Position numbers and translations under genes: made by a program
Shown: positions 16,447-26,652 of the stretch, one piece after another
Numbering within the stretch: the first letter of the stretch is position 1
Layout of the letters: each line of letters opens with the position of its first letter
The notes under the pieces: generated by a model
Database searches by the model: none
What the model saw: only the letters and a program-made list of their open reading frames with translations
Told to the model about the DNA's origin: nothing
Assembly: GCF_022870865.1 (NCBI RefSeq)
Contig: NZ_CP091508.1
Coordinates: 1,550,001-1,614,000, forward strand
Source: Uruburuella testudinis
GTDB lineage: Bacteria > Pseudomonadota > Gammaproteobacteria > Burkholderiales > Neisseriaceae
Direction: 5' to 3'
Length of the DNA stretch: 64,000 nucleotides

Positions 16447-19029
16447 TTAAATCAAGCGGTTAAACACCAGTTTGCCGTTGTCGGCCTGCACGCTGATGGT
16501 GGATTCCGGTGCGTAGCGGCCTTCGAGCAGTGCTTTGGCGAGCGGGTTTTCGATTTCGGCCTGAATCGCGCGTTTGAGCGGACGGGCGCCGTAAACGGGG
16601 TCGAAACCTGCTTCGGCAATCACATCCAGCGCGGCATCGTCGACGTGCAGATGCAGGTTCATGGCGGCGAGGCGTTTTTCCAGGCTGTGCAGCTGGATTT
16701 TGGCGATGCTGCGGATGTTCTCTTGGTCGAGGCCGTGGAATACTACCACTTCATCGATGCGGTTGATCATTTCGGGGCGGAAATGTGCTTTCACGTCTTC
16801 CATCACCACTTCTTTTACCGCTTCGTAATCGCTCACGCCCATTTGCTGGATGTGTTGGCTGCCGATGTTGGAGGTCATCACGATCACGGTGTTTTTGAAG
16901 TCTACCGTGCGGCCTTGGCCGTCGGTGAGGCGGCCGTCATCCAGCACTTGCAGCAGAATGTTGAACACATCGGGGTGGGCTTTTTCTACTTCATCAAGCA
17001 AAATCACGCTGTAGGGTTTGCGGCGCACCTGCTCGGTGAGGTAGCCGCCTTCTTCGTAGCCGACATAGCCCGGCGGCGCACCGATTAAGCGGGCGACGGC
17101 GTGTTTTTCCATGTATTCCGACATATCGATGCGGATAAGATGGTCTTCGCTGTCAAACAAAAAGCTGGCCAGCGTTTTGCACAATTCGGTTTTGCCCACG
17201 CCGGTGGGGCCTAAAAACAGGAAGCTGCCGTAGGGTTTGTTGGGGTCGGCAAGGCCGGAGCGCGAGCGGCGGATGGCATCGGATACGGCGCGTACGGCTT
17301 CATCTTGGCCGATGACGCGGCTGTGCAGCACGTCTTCCATTTTCAATAGTTTTTCGCGTTCGCCTTCCATCATTTTGCTCACCGGAATGCCGGTCATGCG
17401 TGAGACGATTTCGGCCACTTCGTCTGCCCCTACTTCGGTGCGGAAGAGCTTGTTGGCTTGTTTTTTGTCGGCGCTTTTTTCTGCGGCTTCAAGCTGTTGG
17501 CCGAGCTTGGGCAGCTCGCCGTATTCTAATTCGGATGCGCGGCCGAAATCGCCCTGGCGTTTGGCCTGCTCGATTTTGACCTTGATGTCGTCCATCTGTT
17601 TTTTGATGTCGGCGGTGCTGGAAGACGAGGCTTTTTCGGCTTTCCAGATTTCGTCTAAATCGGCATATTCTTTTTGCAGCTCGCCGATTTCTTCGTCAAT
17701 CAGCTCCAAGCGTTTTTTGCTGGCATCATCGCTTTCTTTGGCAACGTGCATTTTTTCCATGCGCAGTTGGATGATGCGGCGGTCGAGTTTGTCCATCTGC
17801 TCGGGTTTGCTGTCGAGCTCCATTTTGATGCGGCTGGCTGCTTCGTCAATCAAATCAATGGCTTTGTCGGGCAGAAAGCGGTCGGTGATGTAGCGGTCGC
17901 TCAGCTCTGCCGCGGCCACAATCGCAGGGTCGGTGATGTCGATGCCGTGGTGGATTTCATAACGCTCCTGCAAGCCGCGCAAAATGGCGATGGTGTCTTC
18001 TACGCTCGGTTCGTCGACCAATACTTTTTGGAAACGGCGCTCCAGCGCGGCATCTTTTTCGATGTATTGGCGGTATTCGTCTAAAGTGGTGGCGCCGATA
18101 CAATGCAGCTCGCCGCGTGCCAATGCCGGTTTGAGCATATTGCCGGCATCCATCGCGCCATCGGTTTTGCCTGCGCCGACCAAGGTGTGGATTTCATCAA
18201 TGAAAATCAGTGTTTGGCCGTCGTCTTTAGCCAAATCGTTGAGCACGGCTTTGAGGCGCTCTTCAAACTCGCCGCGGTATTTGGCACCGGCAATCAGTGC
18301 GGCCAAGTCGAGCACCAGCAGGCGTTTGTTGCGCAGGCTTTCGGGCACTTCGCCGTCTACAATGCGTTGTGCCAGGCCTTCTACAATCGCGGTTTTGCCC
18401 ACGCCCGGCTCGCCGATGAGCACGGGGTTGTTTTTGGTGCGGCGTTGCAATACCTGAATGGCACGACGGATTTCGTCGTCGCGGCCGATAACCGGGTCGA
18501 GCTTGCCTTCACGGGCGCGCTCGGTTAAATCGGTGGTGTATTTGCTCAGGGCTTCACGCTGGTCTTCGGCGTTGGGGTCGTTGACGGTTTCGCCGCCGCG
18601 CACTTCGTCGATGGCAAGATTCAATTGTTTTTCAGTGATACCGGCGCTTTTGAGAATTTTGCCGGTGGGGCCGTTTTCCTGAATCAGACCGAGCAGAAAC
18701 AATTCGCTGGCGATATAGGCATCGCCGCGTTTGGTGGCGGCTTTGTCCATCAGGTTGAGCGCATTTTGCAGCTCACGGCCGGGCAGTATTTCGCCGCCTT
18801 GGCCGGAAACTTTAGGCAGGCTGTCGAGCAATTGTTGCAGCTCGCGTTTGATTTGCGCCACATTGCCGCCTGCTTTCACCAAAAGGGCAGACATGCCGCT
18901 GTTTTGGTCGTCGAGCAGGGCTTTCAATACATGGGCGGCTTCGAGATAGCCACTGTCTTGCGCCAATGCCAGGCTTTGGCCGGTTTGCAGGGCTTGCTGG
19001 AATTTGGCGGTTAATTTGTCGAATCTCAT
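16447..19029 (-). CDS. clpB: ATP-dependent disaggregase ClpB
   Basis: A hexameric AAA+ chaperone that, with DnaK, rescues aggregated proteins. The 860-aa product has the N-terminal Clp-N domain (residues 1-145), a first AAA+ module with [17 protein letters not shown] (about residue 205), the long coiled-coil middle domain (about 400-525) that distinguishes ClpB from ClpA, and a second AAA+ module with [15 protein letters not shown] (about 605). The ATG at 19029 is preceded by AAGGAATCATC; the longer frame to 19308 crosses a heat-shock-type promoter and is not used. Length matches the family. Confidence 0.97.
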   Translation of the reverse strand: MRFDKLTAKFQQALQTGQSLALAQDSGYLEAAHVLKALLDDQNSGMSALLVKAGGNVAQIKRELQQLLDSLPKVSGQGGEILPGRELQNALNLMDKAATKRGDAYIASELFLLGLIQENGPTGKILKSAGITEKQLNLAIDEVRGGETVNDPNAEDQREALSKYTTDLTERAREGKLDPVIGRDDEIRRAIQVLQRRTKNNPVLIGEPGVGKTAIVEGLAQRIVDGEVPESLRNKRLLVLDLAALIAGAKYRGEFEERLKAVLNDLAKDDGQTLIFIDEIHTLVGAGKTDGAMDAGNMLKPALARGELHCIGATTLDEYRQYIEKDAALERRFQKVLVDEPSVEDTIAILRGLQERYEIHHGIDITDPAIVAAAELSDRYITDRFLPDKAIDLIDEAASRIKMELDSKPEQMDKLDRRIIQLRMEKMHVAKESDDASKKRLELIDEEIGELQKEYADLDEIWKAEKASSSSTADIKKQMDDIKVKIEQAKRQGDFGRASELEYGELPKLGQQLEAAEKSADKKQANKLFRTEVGADEVAEIVSRMTGIPVSKMMEGEREKLLKMEDVLHSRVIGQDEAVRAVSDAIRRSRSGLADPNKPYGSFLFLGPTGVGKTELCKTLASFLFDSEDHLIRIDMSEYMEKHAVARLIGAPPGYVGYEEGGYLTEQVRRKPYSVILLDEVEKAHPDVFNILLQVLDDGRLTDGQGRTVDFKNTVIVMTSNIGSQHIQQMGVSDYEAVKEVVMEDVKAHFRPEMINRIDEVVVFHGLDQENIRSIAKIQLHSLEKRLAAMNLHLHVDDAALDVIAEAGFDPVYGARPLKRAIQAEIENPLAKALLEGRYAPESTISVQADNGKLVFNRLI

Positions 19030-19064
19030 GATGATTCCTTTGCGGTTTATGATTGGATAGCGGC

Positions 19065-19093
19065 TATATTGGGCTGCCTGTGGGTAAGTCAAG
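19065..19093 (-). promoter_or_regulatory. candidate sigma-32 (heat-shock) promoter of clpB
   Basis: On the minus strand CTTGAC (19088-19093) is followed after 14 bp by CCCAATATA (19065-19073), close to the RpoH consensus CTTGAA-N13-17-CCCCATNT. It lies about 35-65 bp before the clpB start. clpB is an RpoH target in many proteobacteria. Confidence 0.6.
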
Positions 19094-19320
19094 AAGAAAA
19101 AGCTTGAATTTGCCGTGAAAATGTTTATATTTACCTTATCTATATGAATATTATTTGAATTATTTTTAATGTGCTTGTGGATAAAATTTAATGAACGATG
19201 TGCGGATAATGGCAAAAAGCCGTTTTCAGGCCGTCTGAAAGCCGGGATGAAGCGGTGGCTTTGATGTATAATTACAAAATTTTCCGGGCTGCCCGGCCAT
19301 TTGAACAAGAAAGCAGAATC

Positions 19321-20331
19321 ATGAGCAAAAAACGTGTTTTAACCGGCGTGACCACCACCGGCATTCCGCATTTAGGCAATTATGTCGGTGCCATCCGCCC
19401 GGCTATTGCGGCTTCCAAAGCGCCCGCTACCGAATCGTTTTTATTTTTGGCCGATTACCACGGCATTATCAAATGCCACGACCCGGCCATGATTCACGAG
19501 TCTACCCAAGCGGTGGCCGCCACTTGGCTGGCTTGCGGCCTCGACCCCGAACGCACCACGTTTTACCGCCAATCGGATATTCCTGAAATCATGGAGCTGA
19601 ACTGGATTCTAACCTGCATCACCGCCAAGGGCTTGATGAACCGCGCCCATGCCTATAAAGCAGCGGTGCAGGACAATCTCGATAAAGGCCAGGAAGACCA
19701 AGATCACGGTGTGGAAATGGGCTTATACAGCTATCCGATTCTGATGACCGCCGATATTCTGATGTTTCAGGCCAACGAAGTGCCGGTGGGGCGCGATCAA
19801 ATTCAGCACGTGGAAATGGCGCGCGATATCGCCGGCCGCTTCAACCACCGTTTTCAAGAGCTGTTCACTTTGCCGGAAGTGAAAATCGATGAAAATGTGG
19901 AGCTTTTGGTGGGCTTGGACGGGCGCAAGATGTCGAAAAGCTACGGCAACACCATCCCGTTGTTTGAGGGGGAGAAAAAACTGCAAAAGTCAGTCAACAA
20001 AATCGTCACCAACCTCAAAGAGCCGGGGGAGCCCAAAGGCACCGATGAAAGCCCGTTGTTTGAAATCTATAAGGCATTTTCCACACCGCAGGAAACCGCT
20101 GCATTCGCTCAAGCTTTGGCAGAAGGGCTGGCTTGGGGCGAGGCAAAAAAAATGTTGGGCGCGAAAATCAATGCCGAGCTGGCCGAACCGCGCGAGCGCT
20201 TTAACGAGCTGACCGCCAATCCGGCACAAATCGAAGCCATTTTGCAGGCCGGAGCGCAAAAAGCACGCCAAGAAGCGCGTTTGCTGTTAGACGCTGTGCG
20301 CGATGCCGTGGGCGTGCGGGCGTTGAAATGA
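19321..20331 (+). CDS. trpS: tryptophanyl-tRNA synthetase
   Basis: Charges tRNA-Trp. The 336-aa class I synthetase has the HIGH-equivalent TGIPHLGNY at residues 13-21 and the KMSKS loop [10 protein letters not shown] near residue 200. The ATG at 19321 was chosen over 19255 because homologues begin close to [12 protein letters not shown]; a GAAAGCAG stretch is just upstream. Length is typical of bacterial TrpS. The gene stands alone and ends at a strong terminator, divergent from clpB. Confidence 0.96.
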   Translation: MSKKRVLTGVTTTGIPHLGNYVGAIRPAIAASKAPATESFLFLADYHGIIKCHDPAMIHESTQAVAATWLACGLDPERTTFYRQSDIPEIMELNWILTCITAKGLMNRAHAYKAAVQDNLDKGQEDQDHGVEMGLYSYPILMTADILMFQANEVPVGRDQIQHVEMARDIAGRFNHRFQELFTLPEVKIDENVELLVGLDGRKMSKSYGNTIPLFEGEKKLQKSVNKIVTNLKEPGEPKGTDESPLFEIYKAFSTPQETAAFAQALAEGLAWGEAKKMLGAKINAELAEPRERFNELTANPAQIEAILQAGAQKARQEARLLLDAVRDAVGVRALK

Positions 20332-20360
20332 AATTAAGATAACGTTGAGATGCCCACATC

Positions 20361-20396
20361 AAAAAGCCCGCCATGTTGCTGCATCGGCGGGTTTTT
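20361..20396 (+). terminator. intrinsic terminator after trpS
   Basis: CCCGCC and GGCGGG arms around a 13-nt loop are flanked by A5 and T5, 30 bp after the trpS stop. A remnant of a family B right end (TTTTGTGAATGGGTAT) follows at 20399-20414. Confidence 0.75.
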
Positions 20397-20445
20397 GGTT
20401 TTGTGAATGGGTATTATAAGGCCGTCTGAAAAGATTGAATGATGC

Positions 20446-20524
20446 TAGGGTGTTATGACAATTCGATTTACGGGTGCTTTTAGCGCAAAAAAGATGATGA
20501 TATATAACACATCAGGACACCCTA
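20446..20524. mobile_element. MITE-like element, family A copy 4 (79-bp deletion form)
   Basis: Ends GGGTGTTATGA and TCAGGACACCC are flanked by TA on both sides. The inside keeps only ATTCGATTTACGGGTGCTTTTAGCGC and the TGATGATATATAACACA block. It is the shortest copy, showing that the two ends move or survive without the centre. Confidence 0.8.
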
Positions 20525-20579
20525 ACAGCCTTTATCGAAAACCCGTTTTCAGACGGCCTGCTAATCAGCTGCGGGATTT

Positions 20580-21890
20580 TCAGGCCGCTTCTGTTGTGCC
20601 GGCAAGCGGATTGAGCGACACCAATAATTGATCTACTTTAAGGTTGTCGGTATCGATGATTTCAAATTTGTATTTATCGTATAACACAAAATCGGTTTTC
20701 TTCGGAATTTTGCGCAGCATATACATCATAAAGCCGCCGATGGTTTCGTAGTTTTCCGAGTGGGGAAAATCCACAATGTCTAAGGCCCGCATCACATCCT
20801 CCAGCGGGGCGGCGCCTTCGATCAGCCATGAAGTTTCGCTGCGTTGGATAATCTGCGGTTCTTCTTCGGTGGCCACCAGTTCGCCCATCACGATGCTCAT
20901 CACGTCTTTCAGCGTGACCACGCCGACCACCAGCGCATATTCGTTGACGATAACGGCAAAGTCGTCGCCGGCGTTTTTAAACGTTTCCAATACTTCATAC
21001 AGCGACAGCGTGTCGGGAATAAACAAGGCTTTGCGCAATACGCGCCGGTCGGTGAGGCGGATGTTTTGCTCTTTCAGATAAAGCGTCAGCAGCGTATGCG
21101 ATTCGATGTAGCCGATCACTTTTTCCAACTCGCCGTTGCACACCAGAAATTTGGCGTGCGGTTTTTCGGCCATGATGGAAAGCACGGTTTCGATGTTGTC
21201 GTTTTTATCGAAATAAGCGATGTTTTCACGCGCATTCATGGTTGAGGTGACGGTGCGTTCCTGCATATCGAAAATATTTTCAATCAGATAATGCTCTTGC
21301 TGCTTCAACACGCCCGCTTGTGCGCCGGCATCTACCACGGCGTAGATATCTTCTGATGTGAGCTGGTCGGTGCGCACGGTAGAAATTTTTAAGGCTTTGA
21401 AAATCGCATTGGCAATGCCGTCGAAAAACAACACAAAAGGTTTCAGCACAAAAATCAGTAACATTACCGGCCGCACCACGCGCACGGCGATGCGTTCAGG
21501 ATGAGTCATGGCAAAGCGCTTTGGCATCAGATCGGCAAATAAAATAAACACGCCGGTTACCAGCATAAACGACAGCAGCGAAGCCGCTGTTTCTACCCAA
21601 CCGGCATCAATATGGCTGCGGATGATGCCGTTGAGAAAAGGGCGTATTGCCGCTTCACCGACAATACCGCCGAGAATTGCCACCGCATTGAGGCCGATTT
21701 GCACCACAGTAATGAAGCTGCCCGGCTGCTCTTGCATTTTGAGCACATCCAGCGCGCGCACATCGCCCTCTTTGGCCATCACTTGCAATTTGATTTTGCG
21801 TGACGAGGCCAGCGCCAGCTCGGAGCATGAAACAAAACCGCTGATGGCAATCAGCAGCAGAATGATGAACACAGCTTCAAGAATATTCAT
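20580..21890 (-). CDS. CNNM/CBS-domain membrane protein (TlyC/CorC-like hemolysin family)
   Basis: A 436-aa inner-membrane protein of the CNNM (DUF21) plus CBS plus CorC_HlyC architecture, a family linked to magnesium or cobalt efflux and often annotated as hemolysin-related. Four hydrophobic segments lie in residues 1-170 (starting MNILEAVFIILLLIAISGF), two CBS motifs around 205-325 (including MNARENIAYF and VIVNEYALVVGVVTLKDVMS), and the C-terminal CorC_HlyC domain around 345-425. The ATG at 21890 fits the first helix; the frame open to 21944 would add a non-conserved leader. Substrate is not predictable. Confidence 0.85.
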   Translation of the reverse strand: MNILEAVFIILLLIAISGFVSCSELALASSRKIKLQVMAKEGDVRALDVLKMQEQPGSFITVVQIGLNAVAILGGIVGEAAIRPFLNGIIRSHIDAGWVETAASLLSFMLVTGVFILFADLMPKRFAMTHPERIAVRVVRPVMLLIFVLKPFVLFFDGIANAIFKALKISTVRTDQLTSEDIYAVVDAGAQAGVLKQQEHYLIENIFDMQERTVTSTMNARENIAYFDKNDNIETVLSIMAEKPHAKFLVCNGELEKVIGYIESHTLLTLYLKEQNIRLTDRRVLRKALFIPDTLSLYEVLETFKNAGDDFAVIVNEYALVVGVVTLKDVMSIVMGELVATEEEPQIIQRSETSWLIEGAAPLEDVMRALDIVDFPHSENYETIGGFMMYMLRKIPKKTDFVLYDKYKFEIIDTDNLKVDQLLVSLNPLAGTTEAA

Positions 21891-21940
21891 AAAGGCAGAA
21901 AGTGGTGGCAGATAAGGCGATTGTAGCACTTTTACGGATA

Positions 21941-22080
21941 ACACCCATGCACAAAAATAATCTAACGGCGTTGGCTTGCCTATGCTCGAAGAGGGCCGGG
22001 TTAGCCACAGCGCTGAAGCGCCAAGTCAATCGGCGCCTACTGTCTTCGGCTCGCCGTCTGGTTAGCTTATTTGGGTAATA
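21941..22080. repeat. family B inverted-repeat element, copy 2
   Basis: The ACACCCATGCACAAAAATAATC left end and the GGTTAGCTTATTTGGGTA right end are family B ends around a 90-bp middle holding GGCGTTGGCTTGCC, AGCGCTGAAGCGC and TCGGCTCGCCGTC. It is the longest B copy and sits directly upstream of the CBS-domain gene. Confidence 0.7.
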
Positions 22081-22144
22081 GGTCTAAGGCCACGGCCTGC
22101 TTATGATTTTTCGCCTGATAAAACGTATCGTGCGGATGGTATTG

Positions 22145-22176
22145 AAAGGCCGTCTGAAAAATATTTCAGACGGCCT
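22145..22176 (-). terminator. uptake-sequence hairpin between coaBC and the CBS gene
   Basis: AAAGGCCGTCTGAAA and TTTCAGACGGCCT arms with an AATA-type loop. It lies past the family A copy that follows coaBC. Confidence 0.55.
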
Positions 22177-22191
22177 GAACGATGATGTTTC

Positions 22192-22352
22192 TAGGGTGTT
22201 CTGATGTTTCATATGTCATCATCTTTTTTGCGCTAAAAGCACATCTGCGTTAAAAAGCCTTGCAAGATGCCCAATCTTGCTGCGTTTTTTGCCCGGCACC
22301 TGCATTTTCAGGAATAAAAATCCCCTCATAAACGACACATCAAGACACCCCA
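22192..22352. mobile_element. MITE-like element, family A copy 5 (full length)
   Basis: A 161-bp copy with ends GGGTGTTCTGATG and CATCAAGACACCCC; the left TA is intact and the right one has become CA. The central hairpin GCAAGAT-GCCCA-ATCTTGC is present and followed by TGCGTTTTTTGCC. It abuts the stop codon of coaBC (4 bp away). Confidence 0.85.
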
Positions 22353-22356
22353 GACC

Positions 22357-23538
22357 CTACGGCAACTGCTCGGCCAATCTGGCCACGATGGCCGCGGCAG
22401 CTTCAGGCTTGCCGGTTTCGGGCAGAGATGTTTCACCGCCGGCATCGATGATGGTGATTTGATTGGTGGTTTTGCCCATGGCAACAGATACATCGTTGGC
22501 AACCAGCATCGGTATATTTTTGCGCAGGCGTTTGGCGCGGGCGTGTTCGATGATATTGTGGCTTTCGGCGGCAAAACCGATGCAAAACGGCGGCTGCGGC
22601 AATGCGGCAACCGAAGCGAGGATATCGGGGTTTTCGGCCAGCTCGATAACCGGCAGGGCGCCGTTTGCTTTTTTCAGCTTGTGCACACTGCTGTTTTTCA
22701 CTTTATAGTCGGCAACGGCCGCCACGCTGATGAATACATCTTGGCCGGCAATGCGGCGGTGTACGGCTTCATACATGGCTTGTGCGCTGAGCGCCTGTTC
22801 GGCGGCAGCCAGGCCGGCGGGCAGGGCGGTTTGCATCTGGCCGTATACCAGCGACACTTCGGCACCGGCGGCACGGCAGGCGCGGGCGAGCGCTACACTC
22901 ATTTGGCCGCTGGAAATATTGGTGATGCCGCGCACAGGGTCGATGGCTTCGAAGGTGGCGCCGCCGGTAATCAACACTTTTTTGCCTTGCAGCTGCTTCG
23001 GTGTCCATAAATCAGGCAGTAAATCGGCCAGCTCGGCCGCTTCAGGCATGCGCCCCACGCCGGTTTCGCCGCAGGCCTGTTCGCCGCTGGCCGGTTGGAA
23101 CACGGTAATGCCGTCGGTTTGCAGCAGGGCGATGTTGCGGCGGTTGGCCGGGTTGAACCACATTTCAACATTCATGGCCGGCGCAACGGCCAGCGGGCAT
23201 TTGCGCGCGGCGGCAAGGTTGGTGAGCAGGTTGTCGGCAATACCGCCGGCAATTTTGGCGAGCGTGTTGGCGCTGGCGGGGGCAATCAGAAACACATTGG
23301 CACGGCGGGTAAGGTTGATGTGTGCCATGCCGTTGCCGCCGCTCTCGCCGCTGTGGGTGTCGGACAGCACCGGGTTGCCGCTCAGGGCTTGAAAGGTGAG
23401 CGGCGATACGAATTCGGTGGCGGCGCGGCTCATGGCCACGGTAACGTCGTGGCCTTGTTTTTTCAACAGGCGCACGAGTTCGCAGGATTTATAAGCGGCA
23501 ATGCCGCCGGAAATGCCGAGGAGGATGTGTTTGCTCAT
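22357..23538 (-). CDS. coaBC: bifunctional phosphopantothenoylcysteine decarboxylase / phosphopantothenate-cysteine ligase
   Basis: Performs two consecutive steps of coenzyme A synthesis. The 393-aa fusion has the flavin-dependent CoaC half (ILLGISGGIAAYKSCELVR at the N-terminus, APAMNVEMW near residue 118) and the CoaB half from about residue 185 (VLITGGATFEAIDPVRGITN, SSGQMSVALARA, VAAVADYKVKN). Length is normal. The stop codon lies only 4 bp from a family A element. No clear Shine-Dalgarno is seen before the ATG at 23538, but homologues begin at the same ILLGISGGIAAYK segment. Confidence 0.95.
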   Translation of the reverse strand: MSKHILLGISGGIAAYKSCELVRLLKKQGHDVTVAMSRAATEFVSPLTFQALSGNPVLSDTHSGESGGNGMAHINLTRRANVFLIAPASANTLAKIAGGIADNLLTNLAAARKCPLAVAPAMNVEMWFNPANRRNIALLQTDGITVFQPASGEQACGETGVGRMPEAAELADLLPDLWTPKQLQGKKVLITGGATFEAIDPVRGITNISSGQMSVALARACRAAGAEVSLVYGQMQTALPAGLAAAEQALSAQAMYEAVHRRIAGQDVFISVAAVADYKVKNSSVHKLKKANGALPVIELAENPDILASVAALPQPPFCIGFAAESHNIIEHARAKRLRKNIPMLVANDVSVAMGKTTNQITIIDAGGETSLPETGKPEAAAAIVARLAEQLP

Positions 23539-23902
23539 AATCTGGCTTTAAATGTGATGAAAGGCCGTCTGAAAATAAGGGCGGCGAGGCCGAAACCAAG
23601 TTTCAGACGGCTGTTAATATAGCATATGGGCGTGAAACTGAATAATCCGACTTTGTTGTTTCGTCTTTAGTTCTGCTCTGAATCGGTTCTGTTCATACCG
23701 CCGTGTTGTGATGGTAAAACTCAAATGGGGACAGGGGGGGCTGAATGCTGTCGGACAGCTTAATGCTCAGCAACCCGACAGCCCGGTTATTTTTATGAAT
23801 CGGTATAAACGCATGTTTGTGTGTGGTAAACAAAGATAAGGCCGTCTGAAACGTTGTTTTTCAGACGGCCTCAATAGCCGGTTGGTTTATAAAATCAAAT
23901 AT
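23539..23902. other. 364-bp spacer between coaBC and sucrose phosphorylase genes
   Basis: Contains a wide inverted pair of uptake sequences (about 23563-23613), a GCTGTCGG/CCGACAGC inverted repeat (23747-23754 with 23775-23782) and an uptake-sequence hairpin near the right end. No credible reading frame and no RNA gene recognised. Confidence 0.5.
23838..23871 (-). terminator. uptake-sequence hairpin after sucrose phosphorylase gene
   Basis: AAGGCCGTCTGAAA and TTTCAGACGGCCT arms, ending 31 bp past the stop of the preceding minus-strand gene. Confidence 0.65.
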
Positions 23903-25351
23903 TTACAATTTGATTTCGCGGCTTTTGCCATCAATGGTTTCAACAATCGAGAAGGTTTGCGCTTTGGTGTTTGCAGTCATCACGGCGGTGGTGTTTTCGG
24001 CCGCGTTGGTCCAGCTGATTTCAATTTCGTTTTCTCCCAGCGCTTTCACGGCAAATTCACCGTCAAACGCAGGGCTCGTATTGCGGAATTTCAGCAGATT
24101 AAACAATTGCTGCACCACGGGGCGTTGTACTTCGCGGTCGATTTCGTCCAGAGTGTAGTAGTGGCGGTTGATGTTGCGGCCTTCTTTGGTTTTTTCCAGC
24201 AATTCGATATCGTTTTCGCCGGCCAGCAGACCCACGTAGTAAATCTGCGGAATGCCCGGTGCAAAGCATTGCAACACGCGGGCGAGGATGTAGGCTTGGT
24301 CGTTGTTGCCCAGTGCCGAATAATAAGTGCAGTTGATTTGGTAGATATCCAAATTATTGTATTCGGCGCTGCTGTATTTTTTCTTCACGTTGGCGCCTTG
24401 GGCATACAGCGCTTCGCGGGCGGCTTCGGTTTCTTCGTCGCTCATCAGGTCTTTAACGTCGACCACACCGATGCCGTCGTGGGTGTCGAGGGTAGTGAAT
24501 TGTTTGCGCGGGCAGATTTCCATCCAGTGCACCAAGCGGTCGACACGGCCGCTGAAGAGGGTGTGCAGCACCAGCATCGGCAGCGCGAAATCGTATACAT
24601 AATAATCGTGTTCGGCGATTTTGAGCTGGATGGTGTAATGCTCGTGAATTTCAGGCAATACGGTAACGTTGTGCGCATCGAGCACATCGGTGCATTCTTT
24701 CAGGGTTTCCCAGATTTCCGGCTCAACGAAAAAGCAGTTGGTGCCGATTTTTTTGTTGGCATAGGCAAAGGCATCAAGGCGGATGATGGATGCGCCTTGT
24801 TTGCTTAAAAATTCGAGGTTGTTTTTGATGAATTTTTTGGTGGTGGCGGTGGTAACGTCTAAATCCACCTGCTGCTCATCAAAGGTGCACCACACTTTTT
24901 CTGCCGTGCCGTCGGCAAATTCGGCCATGCGGTAGGGCGCCCGCGGTTTGCGTTTGTAGATTAAATCGACCTGCTCTTGCGTAGGCTCGCCGTTGGGCCA
25001 GAAATTTTTATAACGGATAAACAAATCGGCATATTCCGAGGCGTCTTTTTTCTCAAGGAAATCTTTGAAATAGGGCGATTGGGCGGAGATGTGGTTGACC
25101 ATAAAATCAAACATCAGGTAATAATCTTCTGCCAGCGCATTCACATCTTTCCAGTCGCCGAATGCGGGATCGACTTTGGTGTAATCCATAGGGGCAAAAC
25201 CACGGTCGCCCGATGAAGGGAAAAACGGCAAAATATGCACGCCGCCCACCACGTCTTTGAGCGGGCCTTGCAATACTTTTTGCAAATCTTTCAGATTGTT
25301 ACCCAAGCTGTCGGCATAGGTAATCAGCATGGCTTCGTTTTTTAGCTGCAT
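23903..25351 (-). CDS. sucrose phosphorylase (GH13)
   Basis: Splits sucrose with phosphate into alpha-glucose 1-phosphate and fructose in the cytoplasm. The 482-aa protein fits the sucrose-phosphorylase subfamily in length and layout: [19 protein letters not shown] near residues 36-54, the nucleophile Asp193 in RLDAFAY, the acid/base Glu234 in VLPEIHEHY and the stabiliser Asp292 in LDTHDGIG. The ATG at 25351 is chosen because AGGAAAAAACC precedes it and homologues start at this point. There is no linked sucrose transporter, regulator or fructokinase. A glucosylglycerate or sucrose-6-phosphate phosphorylase specificity remains possible. Confidence 0.85.
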   Translation of the reverse strand: MQLKNEAMLITYADSLGNNLKDLQKVLQGPLKDVVGGVHILPFFPSSGDRGFAPMDYTKVDPAFGDWKDVNALAEDYYLMFDFMVNHISAQSPYFKDFLEKKDASEYADLFIRYKNFWPNGEPTQEQVDLIYKRKPRAPYRMAEFADGTAEKVWCTFDEQQVDLDVTTATTKKFIKNNLEFLSKQGASIIRLDAFAYANKKIGTNCFFVEPEIWETLKECTDVLDAHNVTVLPEIHEHYTIQLKIAEHDYYVYDFALPMLVLHTLFSGRVDRLVHWMEICPRKQFTTLDTHDGIGVVDVKDLMSDEETEAAREALYAQGANVKKKYSSAEYNNLDIYQINCTYYSALGNNDQAYILARVLQCFAPGIPQIYYVGLLAGENDIELLEKTKEGRNINRHYYTLDEIDREVQRPVVQQLFNLLKFRNTSPAFDGEFAVKALGENEIEISWTNAAENTTAVMTANTKAQTFSIVETIDGKSREIKL

Positions 25352-25492
25352 GGTTTTTTCCTGTGGTTGTCTGGATATAGAAAGCAGGGCGGCAGTATCG
25401 TAACATGTGTTGTCAGGGGCATGTCGACTGCGGCTTAACCGGTGTGGTTTTGCCGGTAAATGGTGCAGGCAAAGCATTAAGACACCGATGTC

Positions 25493-25512
25493 ATTGACTA
25501 TATCATATCAAT
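25493..25512. promoter_or_regulatory. palindrome upstream of sucrose phosphorylase
   Basis: ATTGACTATATCATATCAAT has outer arms ATTGA and TCAAT with further internal symmetry, about 145 bp before the sucrose phosphorylase start. It could be an operator or part of a promoter; no regulator gene is adjacent. Confidence 0.3.
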
Positions 25513-25563
25513 CCGGTGCGGCAAGTTCAATGAATGGCGGGTAATAAAAGATAAAGGTTTTAT

Positions 25564-25583
25564 CTTGTTTGATATAAAACAAG
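25564..25583. promoter_or_regulatory. second dyad upstream of sucrose phosphorylase
   Basis: CTTGTTT and AAACAAG are separated by GATATA, with extra AT-rich symmetry outside. It is in the same 528-bp spacer upstream of the sucrose phosphorylase gene and may be an operator. Confidence 0.3.
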
Positions 25584-25688
25584 CTTTTATGTGGTGAGGC
25601 CGGCAGTGCAGAGCATGCAGGCTTTTGTGTAATAACGTTGTCGCCGGATAACTGATGCCCATTTATAGACGAATCGGGAAGAAGAAGC

Positions 25689-25816
25689 TAGGGTGTCCCG
25701 ATGTGTTAGATATCATCTTTTTTGTGCTAAAAGTATCTGCTGTGTTAAAAATTTGCATACAGTGCCTAACTTTTAGCGCAAAAAATTTGAATCATGCTGA
25801 ATCGCCAGAAGGCCCT
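25689..25816. mobile_element. MITE-like element, family A copy 6, diverged
   Basis: Left end TAGGGTGTCCCGATGTGTTAG is clear. The right end AAAAATTTGAATCATGCTGAATCGCCAGAAGGCCCT is a decayed version of the GAATCATTCTGAATGGTCAGGACACCC end seen in copy 12. No central hairpin. Confidence 0.6.
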
Positions 25817-25879
25817 GATGCAGTCGGGTTGCTGTGATAAATGAGCATAAATGTTTCAGACGGCCTCGGTATTGCGGTA

Positions 25880-26560
25880 TCAGGATTCTTGTGTCGTCCA
25901 TTCGGCAGCGGCTTGCGGCTGTTTCAGAGTGGTCAGTTTTTTGGTTAGGATATTCAAAATCAGGCCATAAGCCGGCAAGAAAAACAATGTGCAGATAGCC
26001 AGTTTGAACAGATAGTCGACAAAGGCGATTTCCGGCCAGTGAGACGCCATAAAGGCATCGTTGCTGGCATAAAACGCAACACTGAAAAATACCAGCGTAT
26101 CCAGTGCATTGCCCAAAAAGGTTGAGGCAGTGGGTGCTGCCCACCAGGATTTCAGATGGCGCAGGCGGTTGAATACGAAGATATCCAAAAATTGGCCGAA
26201 GGCGTAGGCGGCGAAACTGGCCAGCGCGATGCGGCCGACAAAGGTGTTGAATACGGCAAGCGATGCCCAGCCGGTCCAGCTGCCTTCGCTGAATAATACT
26301 GAAAACACATACGATAATGCCAGCGCCGGCAGCATCACCCAAAAAATAATCCGCCGCGCCAGCCTTTGGCCGAAAATGCGCACGGTTAAATCGGTAGCCA
26401 GAAAAATAAACGGAAAGGTGAATGCGCCCCAAGTGGTGTGAAAGCCGAAAATATCAAATGGAAACTGCACCAGATAGTTGCTGGAAGCAATCACCAGGAT
26501 GTGAAAAAGTGCCAGCCATATCAGTGCTTTGTGTTGCTGTGCTTGGGTGAATTGATACAT
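25880..26560 (-). CDS. yhhQ: queuosine precursor transporter YhhQ (VUT family)
   Basis: An inner-membrane carrier that takes up queuosine precursors (preQ0/preQ1). The 226-aa protein has about six hydrophobic segments and the family's conserved segments ASSNYLVQFPFDIFGFHTTW (residues 26-45), FPFIFLATDLTVRIFGQ, FGQFLDIFVFNRLRHL and TASTFLGNALDTLVFF. It lies 92 bp downstream of queF on the same strand, and an uptake-sequence hairpin lies between them. Linkage to queF strongly supports the queuosine role. Confidence 0.9.
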   Translation of the reverse strand: MYQFTQAQQHKALIWLALFHILVIASSNYLVQFPFDIFGFHTTWGAFTFPFIFLATDLTVRIFGQRLARRIIFWVMLPALALSYVFSVLFSEGSWTGWASLAVFNTFVGRIALASFAAYAFGQFLDIFVFNRLRHLKSWWAAPTASTFLGNALDTLVFFSVAFYASNDAFMASHWPEIAFVDYLFKLAICTLFFLPAYGLILNILTKKLTTLKQPQAAAEWTTQES

Positions 26561-26602
26561 GATGAGGTGTCTTTATGATGGTTTGCAAAAAATAAACAGG
26601 CG

Positions 26603-26638
26603 TTTCAGACGGCCTGATGGATGTCAGGCCGTCTGAAA
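26603..26638 (-). terminator. uptake-sequence hairpin between queF and yhhQ
   Basis: TTTCAGACGGCCTG and CAGGCCGTCTGAAA form a 14-bp stem with an 8-nt loop, followed on either strand by A or T. It may reduce readthrough from queF into yhhQ. Confidence 0.6.
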
Positions 26639-26652
26639 AAACCCGCAGCGGT

